Positions 46,025 through 55,098 of a stretch of 64,000 bases of DNA are shown piece by piece (the first letter of the stretch is position 1; each line of letters opens with the position of its first letter). Below the pieces are notes generated by a model. It did no database searches. It was not told where the DNA came from and worked only from the letters and a program-made list of their open reading frames with translations. The translations under genes and the position numbers were made by a program. Origin of the DNA: Carboxylicivirga caseinilyticus (GTDB lineage: Bacteria; Bacteroidota; Bacteroidia; Bacteroidales; Marinilabiliaceae); contig JAFMVE010000020.1 of assembly GCA_025499705.1 (NCBI GenBank), positions 26,525-90,524 on the forward strand. Reading direction: 5' to 3'.

Positions 46025-47281
46025 ATGAAATATTTTTTTGTTTTAGCAACTTGCTTAATAACATTATCTATTAAGGCACAATATCAAGGACCCATCGAAC
46101 CAATTTATGAAGGATACGGTGCCAATGGTACACATGACGTCTCAGTACTAAATATCACTAATGATTATTGGCTATTAAGAGATATCTCTATTTTTTATCC
46201 TTCTGATATTACAACTCCGGTCCCTACGGTTTTTTATTCACACGGTTATGCATCAGTAGATACCGCTTATCACATTGAAACACTTCGACATATTGCATCC
46301 AGAGGATTTGCTGTTGTATTTGTTCCTTATAAATCAATTGGGATAGATAACACTGAACGTTATGTAACACTACGAAATGGCTTTATGAAAGCTGCTAGAA
46401 CAGCAAAATCAATTATCGATACAACTCAGGTCGGTTTCTTTGGTCAATCATTTGGTGGCGGAGCTACTCCATGCAATGCGTATAAATTATTCACCCAAAA
46501 TAACTGGGGAGAAAACGGACGTTTTATGTATTGTTCGGCTCCTTGGTATGCGTTGGAAATAACACAAGAGGAATTACAGAACTTCCCAAATGACTGTAAT
46601 CTTTTAACTGTTATATATGATGATGACACATCAAATGATCATCGTATGGGAATGGACATTTTTAATAATATTTCCATTGGAAAGGAGAATAAAGATTGTC
46701 TCATAGCTTATTCATCAACAATTGAAGGATACAATTATGAAGCTGACCATACTCTTCCTGCACAATATACTGGTGATAGTGAATTTGATGCCCTAGACTA
46801 TTATGTAACCTTTCGATTGCTGGATGCATTGGCTGATTATACCTTTACTGGTAATGTAACAGCAAAGCAAATAGCGTTGGGCAATGGAAGTACAGAACAA
46901 ATTGATATGGGATTGGTACAAGCTTTATCCTGGAGTGATATTCCCATTTCTATATATAATCAATCGAAATACAATTCTCCTTGTAATAGTCAAACAAATC
47001 CTAGAATTGATTATTGCGATTCAAGTACGGACCTTGACATAAATACTGTTGTCACTATCGATCCAATTCTTTACCCCAATCCAGCTTATGACCATTTAAA
47101 TATCATAATGAACAGAACGTATCAAGAATTGCTGATAGAAGTTTATGACCTTTCAGGATGTATTGCATTGCAATCCAGAAACAATGTTACACTTGATATT
47201 AGCCATTTACACATGGGAGCATATATTTGTTTAATAACAATTGATGGGATAACTTCAAATTTAGAGTTTGTGAAAAAGTAA
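46025..47281 (+). CDS. Secreted alpha/beta hydrolase with T9SS C-terminal sorting domain
   Basis: A 418-residue protein. The ATG at 46025 precedes a signal peptide (MKYFFVLATCLITLSIKAQ); an upstream TTG is less likely. The catalytic domain has the nucleophile elbow GQSFGGG with Ser142 and the oxyanion region YSHGYAS. It resembles PET-hydrolase/chlorophyllase-like carboxyl esterases. The C-terminal 75 residues form a type A T9SS sorting domain, starting LYPNPAYDHLNI and ending LEFVKK. The enzyme is therefore exported across the outer membrane. Substrate is unknown. Confidence 0.85.
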   Translation: MKYFFVLATCLITLSIKAQYQGPIEPIYEGYGANGTHDVSVLNITNDYWLLRDISIFYPSDITTPVPTVFYSHGYASVDTAYHIETLRHIASRGFAVVFVPYKSIGIDNTERYVTLRNGFMKAARTAKSIIDTTQVGFFGQSFGGGATPCNAYKLFTQNNWGENGRFMYCSAPWYALEITQEELQNFPNDCNLLTVIYDDDTSNDHRMGMDIFNNISIGKENKDCLIAYSSTIEGYNYEADHTLPAQYTGDSEFDALDYYVTFRLLDALADYTFTGNVTAKQIALGNGSTEQIDMGLVQALSWSDIPISIYNQSKYNSPCNSQTNPRIDYCDSSTDLDINTVVTIDPILYPNPAYDHLNIIMNRTYQELLIEVYDLSGCIALQSRNNVTLDISHLHMGAYICLITIDGITSNLEFVKK

Positions 47282-47317
47282 AAAAGCGCATGACTACCGT
47301 TTCGTCATGCGCATTTT
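47281..47317. terminator. Bidirectional terminator between the secreted hydrolase and the nif cluster
   Basis: GCGCATGAC (47286-47294) pairs with GTCATGCGC (47304-47312) across a 9-nt loop. It has ATTTTCTT on the plus side and TTTTT on the minus side. It separates two convergent transcription units. Confidence 0.9.
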
Positions 47318-47338
47318 CTTTAAGGTTGCAGGCATTTT

Positions 47339-47758
47339 TCAAACCTCTCTAATTTTATCTGCAACCCACTCTTTCAAGATTTTAATATCATTTGCCAATT
47401 CTCCCAATACAATTTCGTCATTTGTATTTATGCTACACATCGTAGTTGTTCGGGCAATATTTTGAGAGGCCGTCTCAACGTCCTCTGGAATAATCAATAC
47501 TGTTTTTAAAAGGGTAAGATGACTTATAATATCACCATGATCGGCAATTAACTGATATTTCTGAGATAACCCACCGAGTAAACATTCACCTGCCATTCCG
47601 GCCATATTAACCAAAATGGGTATGGTTAATAATTTAGAAGTTTTAAATCCCTCAACATGCTTACAATACTTAAAGCCTTGTTCAATTAGTGTTTTTGATT
47701 CTGCCACACCATATTTAAAACTAATTAAACAATTGCTTATAAATAGCGAACAATTCAT
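47339..47758 (-). CDS. Unknown small protein overlapping the 3' end of nifV
   Basis: A protein of 139 residues from an ATG inside nifV (38-nt overlap), or 122 residues from a GTG at 47707 that lies 14 nt after the nifV stop. It has no Cys/His metal motif, signal peptide or TM helix. The sequence is helix-rich, with IPILVNMAGMAGECLLGGLS followed by TLLKTVLIIPEDVETASQNI and a C-terminal helix ILKEWVADKIREV. I do not recognise a family. Its overlap with nifV and the shared terminator argue for co-expression with nitrogen fixation genes, but its role is unknown. Confidence 0.65.
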   Translation of the reverse strand: MNCSLFISNCLISFKYGVAESKTLIEQGFKYCKHVEGFKTSKLLTIPILVNMAGMAGECLLGGLSQKYQLIADHGDIISHLTLLKTVLIIPEDVETASQNIARTTTMCSINTNDEIVLGELANDIKILKEWVADKIREV

Positions 47759-48836
47759 CTTTATCTACCTCACCGTTCAAACTCTTTTCACGTTCTTTGA
47801 TTGCATCCAGAACTTTTTGAGATTCTGATTTAGATAAATGAACACCTACTTCGCTTAGTACAGATTGAATTACTGCACTACCTGAATGTTTTCCAATGAT
47901 AAATCTGCTATTTTGACCAATATCATTTGGATTAAATGCATGATAACTCATTGGATCATTTATTAAACTACGACAATGAATACCTGATTCATGCGAAAAA
48001 ACTCTTTCTCCTACAATTGGTTTTGAAACAGAATTCTTCCTGCCCGAAACCTTTTCAATAAAACTACTTAACCTGGTACAAGTCTCCAGATTAATTCTAT
48101 TATTCTGATGAACCGAATAATGAAGCGCTGCAACCACTTCTTCCAGGGCAGCATTACCGGCTCTCTCGCCTAGACCATTAACGGTAAGTGATACGCATGT
48201 TGCACCAGACTGCAATGCAACCAGCGTATTGGCTGTAGCCATGCCCAAATCATTGTGGGCATGAAACTCCAGCTCAACGCCATTACAAAGCTCCTTGTAA
48301 CGTTTAAACATTTCTGCTGTACTTAACGGATTCATGATACCCACAGTATCAGCCAGACGTATTCGATCAGCTCCCAAATTAATAGCCTGAGAGATAAAAT
48401 CATTTAAAAATGTCTGATCAGTGCGCGATGCATCCTGAGCACCCACTGAAACAAATTCAAACCTTTCACGGGCTTCTTTCATCATTGTTTGAAGCGTTTG
48501 CATTAACCAGGAACGATCTTTATTCATCGACGCCAGATGTATTGCAGATACGGGGAAGGAAATATTGATCCGCTTTGCACCTGTGCGCAACGACGCTTCC
48601 AAATCGGCACGGTTTGCACGCGCCCAACACGTTGAATCAAATCTAAATCCCTGTGCAATTAATGCCTTAATATCTTTCTCTTCTTTGTCAGAGATAATAG
48701 GCGTACCTATTTCGAGCTCCTGAACTCCTGCTTCATCAAGCAAAGCAGCAATTTCCATCTTTTCCTTTAACGAAAAAGAAACACCCGGAGCCTGTTCTCC
48801 ATCACGCAAAGTCGTATCAATTAATTTGTAGGCCAT
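47721..48836 (-). CDS. nifV: Homocitrate synthase
   Basis: A 371-residue HMGL-like aldol condensation enzyme. It opens with [20 protein letters not shown], carrying the metal-binding Asp. [17 protein letters not shown] supplies the metal-binding histidines and [16 protein letters not shown] is a family hallmark. It condenses acetyl-CoA with 2-oxoglutarate to homocitrate, the organic ligand of FeMo-cofactor. It lies 42 nt downstream of the ferredoxin gene at the distal part of the nif operon, which distinguishes it from isopropylmalate synthase paralogues. Confidence 0.93.
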   Translation of the reverse strand: MAYKLIDTTLRDGEQAPGVSFSLKEKMEIAALLDEAGVQELEIGTPIISDKEEKDIKALIAQGFRFDSTCWARANRADLEASLRTGAKRINISFPVSAIHLASMNKDRSWLMQTLQTMMKEARERFEFVSVGAQDASRTDQTFLNDFISQAINLGADRIRLADTVGIMNPLSTAEMFKRYKELCNGVELEFHAHNDLGMATANTLVALQSGATCVSLTVNGLGERAGNAALEEVVAALHYSVHQNNRINLETCTRLSSFIEKVSGRKNSVSKPIVGERVFSHESGIHCRSLINDPMSYHAFNPNDIGQNSRFIIGKHSGSAVIQSVLSEVGVHLSKSESQKVLDAIKEREKSLNGEVDKDELFAIYKQLFN

Positions 48837-48878
48837 AACAAAGGAATTTAAATTTATATTTTAAAATCTGCCTAATTA

Positions 48879-49184
48879 CTAGTCTGTAATCAAGTAATCC
48901 TCTACAGCTTCTCCTTCTTCAAGTGCATCCAATATTTCATCGATGCGCTCTTCAGTAACACCTCCATACCAAAGGTTATTTGGATGAATAACCATAATTG
49001 GTCCTTGTGAGCAAACATTTAAACATCCTGTTGTTGAAACAGTAACATCAAGACCTCTGTCGTCACACTCTTCCATCAGGTACTGTATCAGATCAACTGC
49101 TCCACTTTTATTACAGTAACCTTGCGCATCGCCTGCCATTCTGAAGGAATTACATACTAAAATGTGATAATCCGGCTTTTTCAT
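48879..49184 (-). CDS. Thioredoxin-like [2Fe-2S] ferredoxin of the nif cluster
   Basis: A 101-residue protein of the thioredoxin-fold [2Fe-2S] ferredoxin family. The four ligands are Cys11, Cys24, Cys54 and Cys58 (CNSFRMAGDAQGYC and GCLNVC). The C-terminus is acidic. Related proteins occur in other nif clusters as possible electron carriers or protective FeS proteins. It lies between nifB and nifV, 138 nt after nifB. That gap has an imperfect stem (CAGAAGT/ACTTCTG). Whether it donates electrons to NifH or serves cofactor assembly is unresolved. Confidence 0.85.
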   Translation of the reverse strand: MKKPDYHILVCNSFRMAGDAQGYCNKSGAVDLIQYLMEECDDRGLDVTVSTTGCLNVCSQGPIMVIHPNNLWYGGVTEERIDEILDALEEGEAVEDYLITD

Positions 49185-49322
49185 ACGATTCGATTTTATT
49201 TGTTTAGTTTATTTATGTCTGTTATTTGCTTTATTAATTAACAAGACAGAAGTATTAAGATTTTATTTCGTCATAACCAACACTTCTGCCTTCTGCCTAA
49301 AAACTGTTCTACTTATAAAATA

Positions 49323-50582
49323 TCAACCACAACCAGAAGCATTACCAGTGCAACCTGAACCACATTTAAATACTTCAGATTTACAGAGCGTTCTTAATTC
49401 TGTTCCTTTATAGACATGATCCAGACCCTGATCTATCATCCCACTCATCTCAACTATTTTGATTCCACTTTTTGCAAGAATCTTTGAAGGTTTAGGTCCG
49501 ATACCACCCACCAACATTGAACGACAATCATTTAAAGTATCTGCCAATTCGAGCCAACGCTTATCTCCTGCTCCTCTGTCTGGTGTTGTTCTGATATTAA
49601 CCAGTTTATAACCATTGGGTGTTTCTTTAAAAACATGAATTCGGTCTGCTTCTCCTAAATGCTGGTTAACCAATATACCTTCCATACTGGCAACAGCCAC
49701 ATAAGGTCTTTCTTCTCCATCATTTATGGTAAGTTTTGCAGCTTCAGAAAGCAATTGCGCCGCTTCAGCTGAGTCTTTCCCTAATAGTCCCGCTGCATCG
49801 GCCCTGCAGCGTGCACAATGTGACATAGGTGGCAAATAAGTTTCAACTCTTTGGCGCAATGCTTTCATCCACTCCGACGATGGTTCTTTTAAGTCCTCGA
49901 ATGGCGTATCTTTAACAGGAAACAAAGGAATTGTATTCATCAGATCCACTCCCAGTTCCGCTATTTTTTCTGCTACTTCTTCTATTTCATGATCGTTAAT
50001 ACCAGGAATAACAATCGAATTAACTTTTACAACCATGTCTAAAGATTTCATCTTTTTAATGGCTGCCAATTGGTTCTCCAAAAGAACTTCTCCGGCACTT
50101 TTACCGAAATAACCTCTTTTATCGTAACGTACCCATCCATATATTTTCTCTAATGTTTCAGGACGGAAACTATTTAAGGTAACGGTTACGTGAGATACAT
50201 CCAGTTCTTTCAATTCATCAATATAAGGCCCAACATTCAAGCCATTGGTAGAAACACACAACAACATATCCGGAAATTCTTCCTTCACTAAGCGAAGTGT
50301 TTTCATGGTTTTCTCCGCATTGGCAAACGGATCACCAGGCCCAGCGATACCAACCACGGTAAGTTCGGGCATAATATTCTTTAACTTCTTTACATATTCC
50401 AGAGCTTGTTCTGGCTGTAGAACATTACTGGTAACTCCGGGTCTACTCTCATTTACACAGTCGAACTTACGATTGCAGTAGTTACACTTCACATTACATT
50501 GAGGTGCTACCGGCAAATGAACCCTTGCATTAGTATGATGCGCTCCCTTGTTAAAACACGGATGTTTAGAAAAATCTTTCAT
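49323..50582 (-). CDS. nifB: NifB radical SAM FeMo-cofactor precursor synthase
   Basis: A 419-residue NifB. The radical SAM cluster is held by Cys29, Cys33 and Cys36 (CNVKCNYC), followed by NRKFDCVNESRPGVTSNVL. A HCARCRADAAGLLG segment near 260 is typical of NifB. The C-terminal NifX-like domain begins near RPYVAVASMEGILVNQHLGE. A Cys-rich tail (KCGSGCTGNASGCG) ends the protein. NifB fuses two [4Fe-4S] clusters and inserts a carbide to make NifB-co, which NifEN then matures. It follows nifN by 36 nt. Confidence 0.96.
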   Translation of the reverse strand: MKDFSKHPCFNKGAHHTNARVHLPVAPQCNVKCNYCNRKFDCVNESRPGVTSNVLQPEQALEYVKKLKNIMPELTVVGIAGPGDPFANAEKTMKTLRLVKEEFPDMLLCVSTNGLNVGPYIDELKELDVSHVTVTLNSFRPETLEKIYGWVRYDKRGYFGKSAGEVLLENQLAAIKKMKSLDMVVKVNSIVIPGINDHEIEEVAEKIAELGVDLMNTIPLFPVKDTPFEDLKEPSSEWMKALRQRVETYLPPMSHCARCRADAAGLLGKDSAEAAQLLSEAAKLTINDGEERPYVAVASMEGILVNQHLGEADRIHVFKETPNGYKLVNIRTTPDRGAGDKRWLELADTLNDCRSMLVGGIGPKPSKILAKSGIKIVEMSGMIDQGLDHVYKGTELRTLCKSEVFKCGSGCTGNASGCG

Positions 50583-50618
50583 GAGAGTATATTTAAAGAG
50601 GTTTATAATCGATTTATA

Positions 50619-52010
50619 TTAAATGTATTTGTATCCTATTGGTGAATTATCCTGTTTGTATTCAATCAATGAATTCACTATTCGGTCGAATAATTCCTGT
50701 GTTCCTTCGTATGCCAAATGCTTAATTCGCTGTCCGCCCAAACGGTCATGAATTGGAAATCCAACCCGAATAATAGGAATCTCAAGTTCTCTGGCTATGT
50801 AATAACCTTTACTGTTACCAACAATAAAATCTGGTTTCAACTCGTGTGCCTGTTCATTGATTTGCTCAAAATCCGAATCAGACATAACCTTTATTGTTTC
50901 AGCGTTTGAAGGGCAATGGTACTTTAATCTTTCGGTAAGGTTATTATTAGCTCCACTTGCAGCTAAAATAACTTCCACTCCTATTTCATCAAGAAAAGCA
51001 CAGATGCCTAACACTAAATCTTCTTCTCCATAGACAATGGCTTTTTTTCCAAAAACATATTTATGTCCATCGGCATATGAATCCAGTAAACGAGCTCTTT
51101 GAGCCTGATATTTTTCAGGAGTTTCTTCACTACTTATAGTGGCTATATTGTTGAATAAAACATCGGTAGCCTTTACTCCTATAGGTAGTATACTTTGATA
51201 CTTAGCAACTCCATGTTCTTTCTCAAGCCAGGCTGCAGCACTAAGGTTTCCACTGGTATTTTTACCTGCACTAACCTTTGTAAACTCACCCATTTCGAAA
51301 GTTGCTTTAGCTCCACCACATAATTTCAGATCTTTTATAGGAGTTCCACCTTTAGGTACTCTGTAGTATTTATCCCATGCACCGTTATCCAAAGTATCTG
51401 AATAATCAGGTAAAATAATTGCATCTAATCCACAATCGGTAAATATCTCCTTTAGATGACGAATATCAGCAGGTGAAACCAGGTTAGGTAACACATTAAC
51501 TTTTTCGTTTTTAATGTTATCCTTGGCATAGTTTTTTACCATTTGTAAAATAGTGGCATGAAAACCATCCATATGAGTACCCTGGTAACTTGGTGTTGAT
51601 ACCGTAAACAAGTCAGGCCATTCCTCATCATTAGTCATGCCTTTGATATGATTCAGCATCAGCTCTACATCCTCACCAATGGTTTCACTTAAACAGGTTG
51701 TGGCTACACCAACGGCTTTTGGCTTGTACTGGCCAATTACATTTCCTAAAGCAACTCTCAGGTTTTCAGCTCCACCAAAAATGGTTGTTTCTTCACTAAA
51801 ATTTGATGAAGCAATATCTACAGGCTCCTTATAATGACTAATCATATAACGACGGATGTATGTGGCACACCCTTGTGAACCATGAATAACAGGAACACAT
51901 CCTTCAATGCCTTTTAAGGCAATACTGGCGCCCAATGGAGAACACAATTTACATGCGTTACGGGTTGATACAAATGGGCGTATATCTTTTAATCTAGGTA
52001 ACTTATCCAT
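50619..52010 (-). CDS. nifN: Nitrogenase cofactor scaffold subunit NifN
   Basis: A 463-residue NifK-like protein. It keeps the cluster cysteines Cys23 and Cys48 (KLCSPLGAS and HGSQGCATYIRR) and TTCLSETIGED near 104-114. A SNFSEETTIFGG segment parallels NifK. It pairs with NifE, 2 nt upstream, to form the scaffold on which NifB-co is converted to FeMo-co. It differs from NifK in the same operon by lacking the catalytic-subunit spacing. Assignment rests on order nifE-nifN-nifB. Confidence 0.93.
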   Translation of the reverse strand: MDKLPRLKDIRPFVSTRNACKLCSPLGASIALKGIEGCVPVIHGSQGCATYIRRYMISHYKEPVDIASSNFSEETTIFGGAENLRVALGNVIGQYKPKAVGVATTCLSETIGEDVELMLNHIKGMTNDEEWPDLFTVSTPSYQGTHMDGFHATILQMVKNYAKDNIKNEKVNVLPNLVSPADIRHLKEIFTDCGLDAIILPDYSDTLDNGAWDKYYRVPKGGTPIKDLKLCGGAKATFEMGEFTKVSAGKNTSGNLSAAAWLEKEHGVAKYQSILPIGVKATDVLFNNIATISSEETPEKYQAQRARLLDSYADGHKYVFGKKAIVYGEEDLVLGICAFLDEIGVEVILAASGANNNLTERLKYHCPSNAETIKVMSDSDFEQINEQAHELKPDFIVGNSKGYYIARELEIPIIRVGFPIHDRLGGQRIKHLAYEGTQELFDRIVNSLIEYKQDNSPIGYKYI

Positions 52011-52012
52011 AG

Positions 52013-53377
52013 CTATTCATTTTCGTTGGTTGATGATGGTCTGTTGAAAAACTGCCAAACAGGACTACAAACTGATGCATGTACTTCTTTGGCAAAATTT
52101 AGCATTCCTTCGTATCCGGCTAAGGCTTCCTTACGCTCATGATTATGATCGCAAAATCCTAAACCCAGTTTATAAGCTATGGGGCGTTCTTTAACACCTC
52201 CAATGAATAAGTCAACTCCTTTTTCTTTTACAAATTCTGATAACTCATTTGGATTTGAGTCATCAACAATCACAGTACCCTTGTCGCAAAGTTTGGTTAA
52301 CAGGTTATAATCATCCTGGTTACCAGTTTGCGAACCCACTACTGCCGTTTCCATTCCCAGCAATCGCAATGCCTTTACAAGACTGATGGCTTTAAAAGCC
52401 CCTCCAACATAAATGGCAGCTTTTTTACCAGTTAATTTCTTTTTATATGGTTCCAGAGCAGGAATCAGCTCTTGTATTTCGTTTGAAACCAAAGTACGGG
52501 CTTTATTAAGCATCTCTTCATTTTTAAAGAAAGTTGCTACTTCGTACAAGGCTTCTGACATATCTTCTATACCAAAATAGGATACTTTTTTAAACGGAAT
52601 ACCGTATTTCTCTTTCATCTCTTTGGCCAGGTGCATCATTGAACCTGAACATTGCACAACATTTAAAGAAGCTTTATGAGCTTTACGTATTTCGTTTATT
52701 CTACCATCACCTGTTAGACATGTAATGATATTAACTCCTATTCTTTCGTAATAATCTTTCAAAATCCAAAGCTCACCAGCAAGGTTAAAATCACCTAAAA
52801 TATTAATACTGTATTCAGGAGCTTCGTAATCATTATCGGTACCAACCAATGTAGATAAAGCATCACAAGCCGCTTTATATCCATCTTTTTTAGTACCCTT
52901 AAAACCTTCTGCCATTACAGGTATAACATCAATACCTTGCTCTTTTGATACTTCGCGACAAATAGCTTCCACATCATCGCCAATTACACCCACAATACAG
53001 GTAGAGTATACAAATGCTGCTTTAGGCTTATAGGCTTCAATAAGTTCTGTTAAGGCTTTCTTAAGTTTGGGTTCACCACCAAAAACTACATCCTTTTCTC
53101 TAAGGTCGGTTGAGAAACTAAGGCGGTGTAACTGAGGTCCTGATGACATTGCTCCACGGATATCCCAGGTGTAGGCCGCACACCCAATAGGGCCATGAAT
53201 TAAATGTAAAGCATCAGCAATTGGGTAAAGTACTACCCTTGATCCACAGAAAACACAAGCTCTTTGACTAACACTACCTGCCAGACTTTTCTTTTCGCAG
53301 GCTACCTCATGCTTTGAGCTTCCTATGGTATGAATTTGATTATCTCTTTCTTTTATTAACCTTTCCATCGTCGTCAT
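52013..53377 (-). CDS. nifE: Nitrogenase cofactor scaffold subunit NifE
   Basis: A 454-residue NifD-like protein. Cluster cysteines are Cys41 or Cys44 (ACVFCGSRVVLYPIADA), Cys66 (HGPIGCAAYTWD) and the Cys in YSTCIVGVIGDD. It lacks the FeMo-co histidine pattern of NifD, as expected for a scaffold. Two start ATGs are possible, at residues 1 and 4. With NifN it forms the NifE2N2 scaffold. It lies 327 nt after nifK, the largest gap inside the cluster. Confidence 0.95.
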   Translation of the reverse strand: MTTMERLIKERDNQIHTIGSSKHEVACEKKSLAGSVSQRACVFCGSRVVLYPIADALHLIHGPIGCAAYTWDIRGAMSSGPQLHRLSFSTDLREKDVVFGGEPKLKKALTELIEAYKPKAAFVYSTCIVGVIGDDVEAICREVSKEQGIDVIPVMAEGFKGTKKDGYKAACDALSTLVGTDNDYEAPEYSINILGDFNLAGELWILKDYYERIGVNIITCLTGDGRINEIRKAHKASLNVVQCSGSMMHLAKEMKEKYGIPFKKVSYFGIEDMSEALYEVATFFKNEEMLNKARTLVSNEIQELIPALEPYKKKLTGKKAAIYVGGAFKAISLVKALRLLGMETAVVGSQTGNQDDYNLLTKLCDKGTVIVDDSNPNELSEFVKEKGVDLFIGGVKERPIAYKLGLGFCDHNHERKEALAGYEGMLNFAKEVHASVCSPVWQFFNRPSSTNENE

Positions 53378-53704
53378 TTTTATAGGTTAATTTTCTTTTT
53401 ATTTAACCGGTGAAGGAGCCCTTTTGAAATGTCAAGAGTAAATGGTGTAAATGCATTACAAAGGTCAATCAATAATAGAGAGAATGTTAAGCAGACACAT
53501 TTCAAAATTTGTGGGCTATCTTCTTTCCGGTATTTTTTTAGTTTATTCAAACAAACTTTTTTGTTTGATGAGATAATGAATTGACGAAGAAAGGAAGCAG
53601 GAGACGAATATTTAAAAACTGGAATGTGTCATAAAAGGTAGAGAAAAACTTCTCCTGCTCCTCCTCATCAATGCATTATTAGTATTAGGCTCAAAAATTT
53701 GCAA
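53378..53704 (-). other. Spacer between nifK and nifE
   Basis: This 327-bp gap contains no gene. A 9-bp dyad (AGCAGGAGA at 53596-53604 with TCTCCTGCT at 53651-53659) lies near nifK and could trim or slow transcripts. No TGGC/GC sigma-54 element was found in it, so nifE-N-B is probably read through from nifH, or has a promoter I cannot recognise. Confidence 0.5.
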
Positions 53705-55087
53705 TTACATAACCAATTCTACTTTTTCATCAGGACAAGTAGCATCCTGGTAGCTCATGATCTCGTTAAGCATTTTTTCTAAGATACGGATACCACCCAT
53801 GTAACCTAAAGTTGGGAAGTAACTGTGTCCAACACGATCAAGGATAGGGAATCCCATTCTAACGAAAGGAATGTTTTCATCACGAGCAATATACTTGCCA
53901 TATGTATTACCCATTAACAAATCAACTCCTTCTTCTTTAATCCATTGGTGCAACAGGAACATATCAGCTTGTGGTCCATTTTTAAATTTAGCTTCCGGAC
54001 AACGTTCGCTTAACAATGCGCTCATGCGTTTTTCGAATTTCTTACCAGGAGTACCAGATACAATGTATACAGGTTTCATATCCATATCTAATAAGAACTC
54101 AGTTAATGGAATTAATTGATCAGGATCGCCAAAAAGGGCTACACGCTTACCATAAAGATATTGGTGCATATCAGTGATTAAATCCATTAGTTTACCACGC
54201 TCGTCGCTGATTGATTCTGGTACAGAAACACCAGCTACTTTAGATAGCGCTTGAATGAAACGGTCTGTCGCCTTGATACCGATTGGTAAATCCTCCTGAG
54301 TAAAGGCTACTTTACAGCTGTTATCCAAAGCAATAGCGGCTTTATTCGTTGCCCATTCTCCAAGAGCTAAAGTATGAAGACTGTCACCCATACTTACCAT
54401 TTCAGGAATGGTAGTTCCTCCTTTTGGATACATGGCGTATTTACCGGTCATTGGAGTATCCAAAACATCAGAAGTATCAGGTAACAATACATTGTTTACT
54501 TTCATCAAGCCCATGATACGCTTCAACTCTTTCATATCTGAAGGCTCTACCCATCCTGACAATAGGTTGATCTGATTGATCAGTTTATCAGTTTTTGTAG
54601 GGAAATATTTTACAATACCTTCTAACATGTTAGCGTAACCTGTAACGTGACTACCTACATAACTAGGTGTTGGAGCCTGGATTACATGCTTTCCTTCAGG
54701 TACCTTACCGTCAGTACGAGCTTTTGTAACGATTTGAGCAAGGTCATCACCAATAGTTTCTGATAAACAAGTTGAGTGAACAGCAATAATATCTGGCTCA
54801 TAAATTTGGAAGATATTACCAATCGCCTGCAAAAGGTTACTTTGTCCACCAAATACAGAAGAACCTTCGGTAAATGAACTGGTGGCTGCCATTACTGGCT
54901 CTTTATAGTGACGTGTTAAAGCACTTCGGTGGTATGAGCAACATCCCTGAGAACCGTGGCTATGTGGTAAACATCCATGAATACCAAGGGCTGCGTACAT
55001 GGCTCCAACCGGCTGACAAGTTTTAGCCGGGTTTACGGTTAAAGCCTTTCTTTCTTTTACTTTATCTGTTGTATGACGTAATAACAT
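53705..55087 (-). CDS. nifK: Nitrogenase molybdenum-iron protein beta chain
   Basis: A 460-residue NifK. The P-cluster ligands are Cys24, Cys49 or Cys50 and Cys107 (CQPVGAM, HGSQGCCSYHRS and HSTCLSETIGDD). The extended N-terminal arm of Azotobacter NifK is missing, as in cluster III (anaerobe-type) proteins. It pairs with NifD as the alpha2beta2 catalytic component. It follows nifD by 11 nt. Confidence 0.97.
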   Translation of the reverse strand: MLLRHTTDKVKERKALTVNPAKTCQPVGAMYAALGIHGCLPHSHGSQGCCSYHRSALTRHYKEPVMAATSSFTEGSSVFGGQSNLLQAIGNIFQIYEPDIIAVHSTCLSETIGDDLAQIVTKARTDGKVPEGKHVIQAPTPSYVGSHVTGYANMLEGIVKYFPTKTDKLINQINLLSGWVEPSDMKELKRIMGLMKVNNVLLPDTSDVLDTPMTGKYAMYPKGGTTIPEMVSMGDSLHTLALGEWATNKAAIALDNSCKVAFTQEDLPIGIKATDRFIQALSKVAGVSVPESISDERGKLMDLITDMHQYLYGKRVALFGDPDQLIPLTEFLLDMDMKPVYIVSGTPGKKFEKRMSALLSERCPEAKFKNGPQADMFLLHQWIKEEGVDLLMGNTYGKYIARDENIPFVRMGFPILDRVGHSYFPTLGYMGGIRILEKMLNEIMSYQDATCPDEKVELVM

Positions 55088-55098
55088 AATGTATCCTC

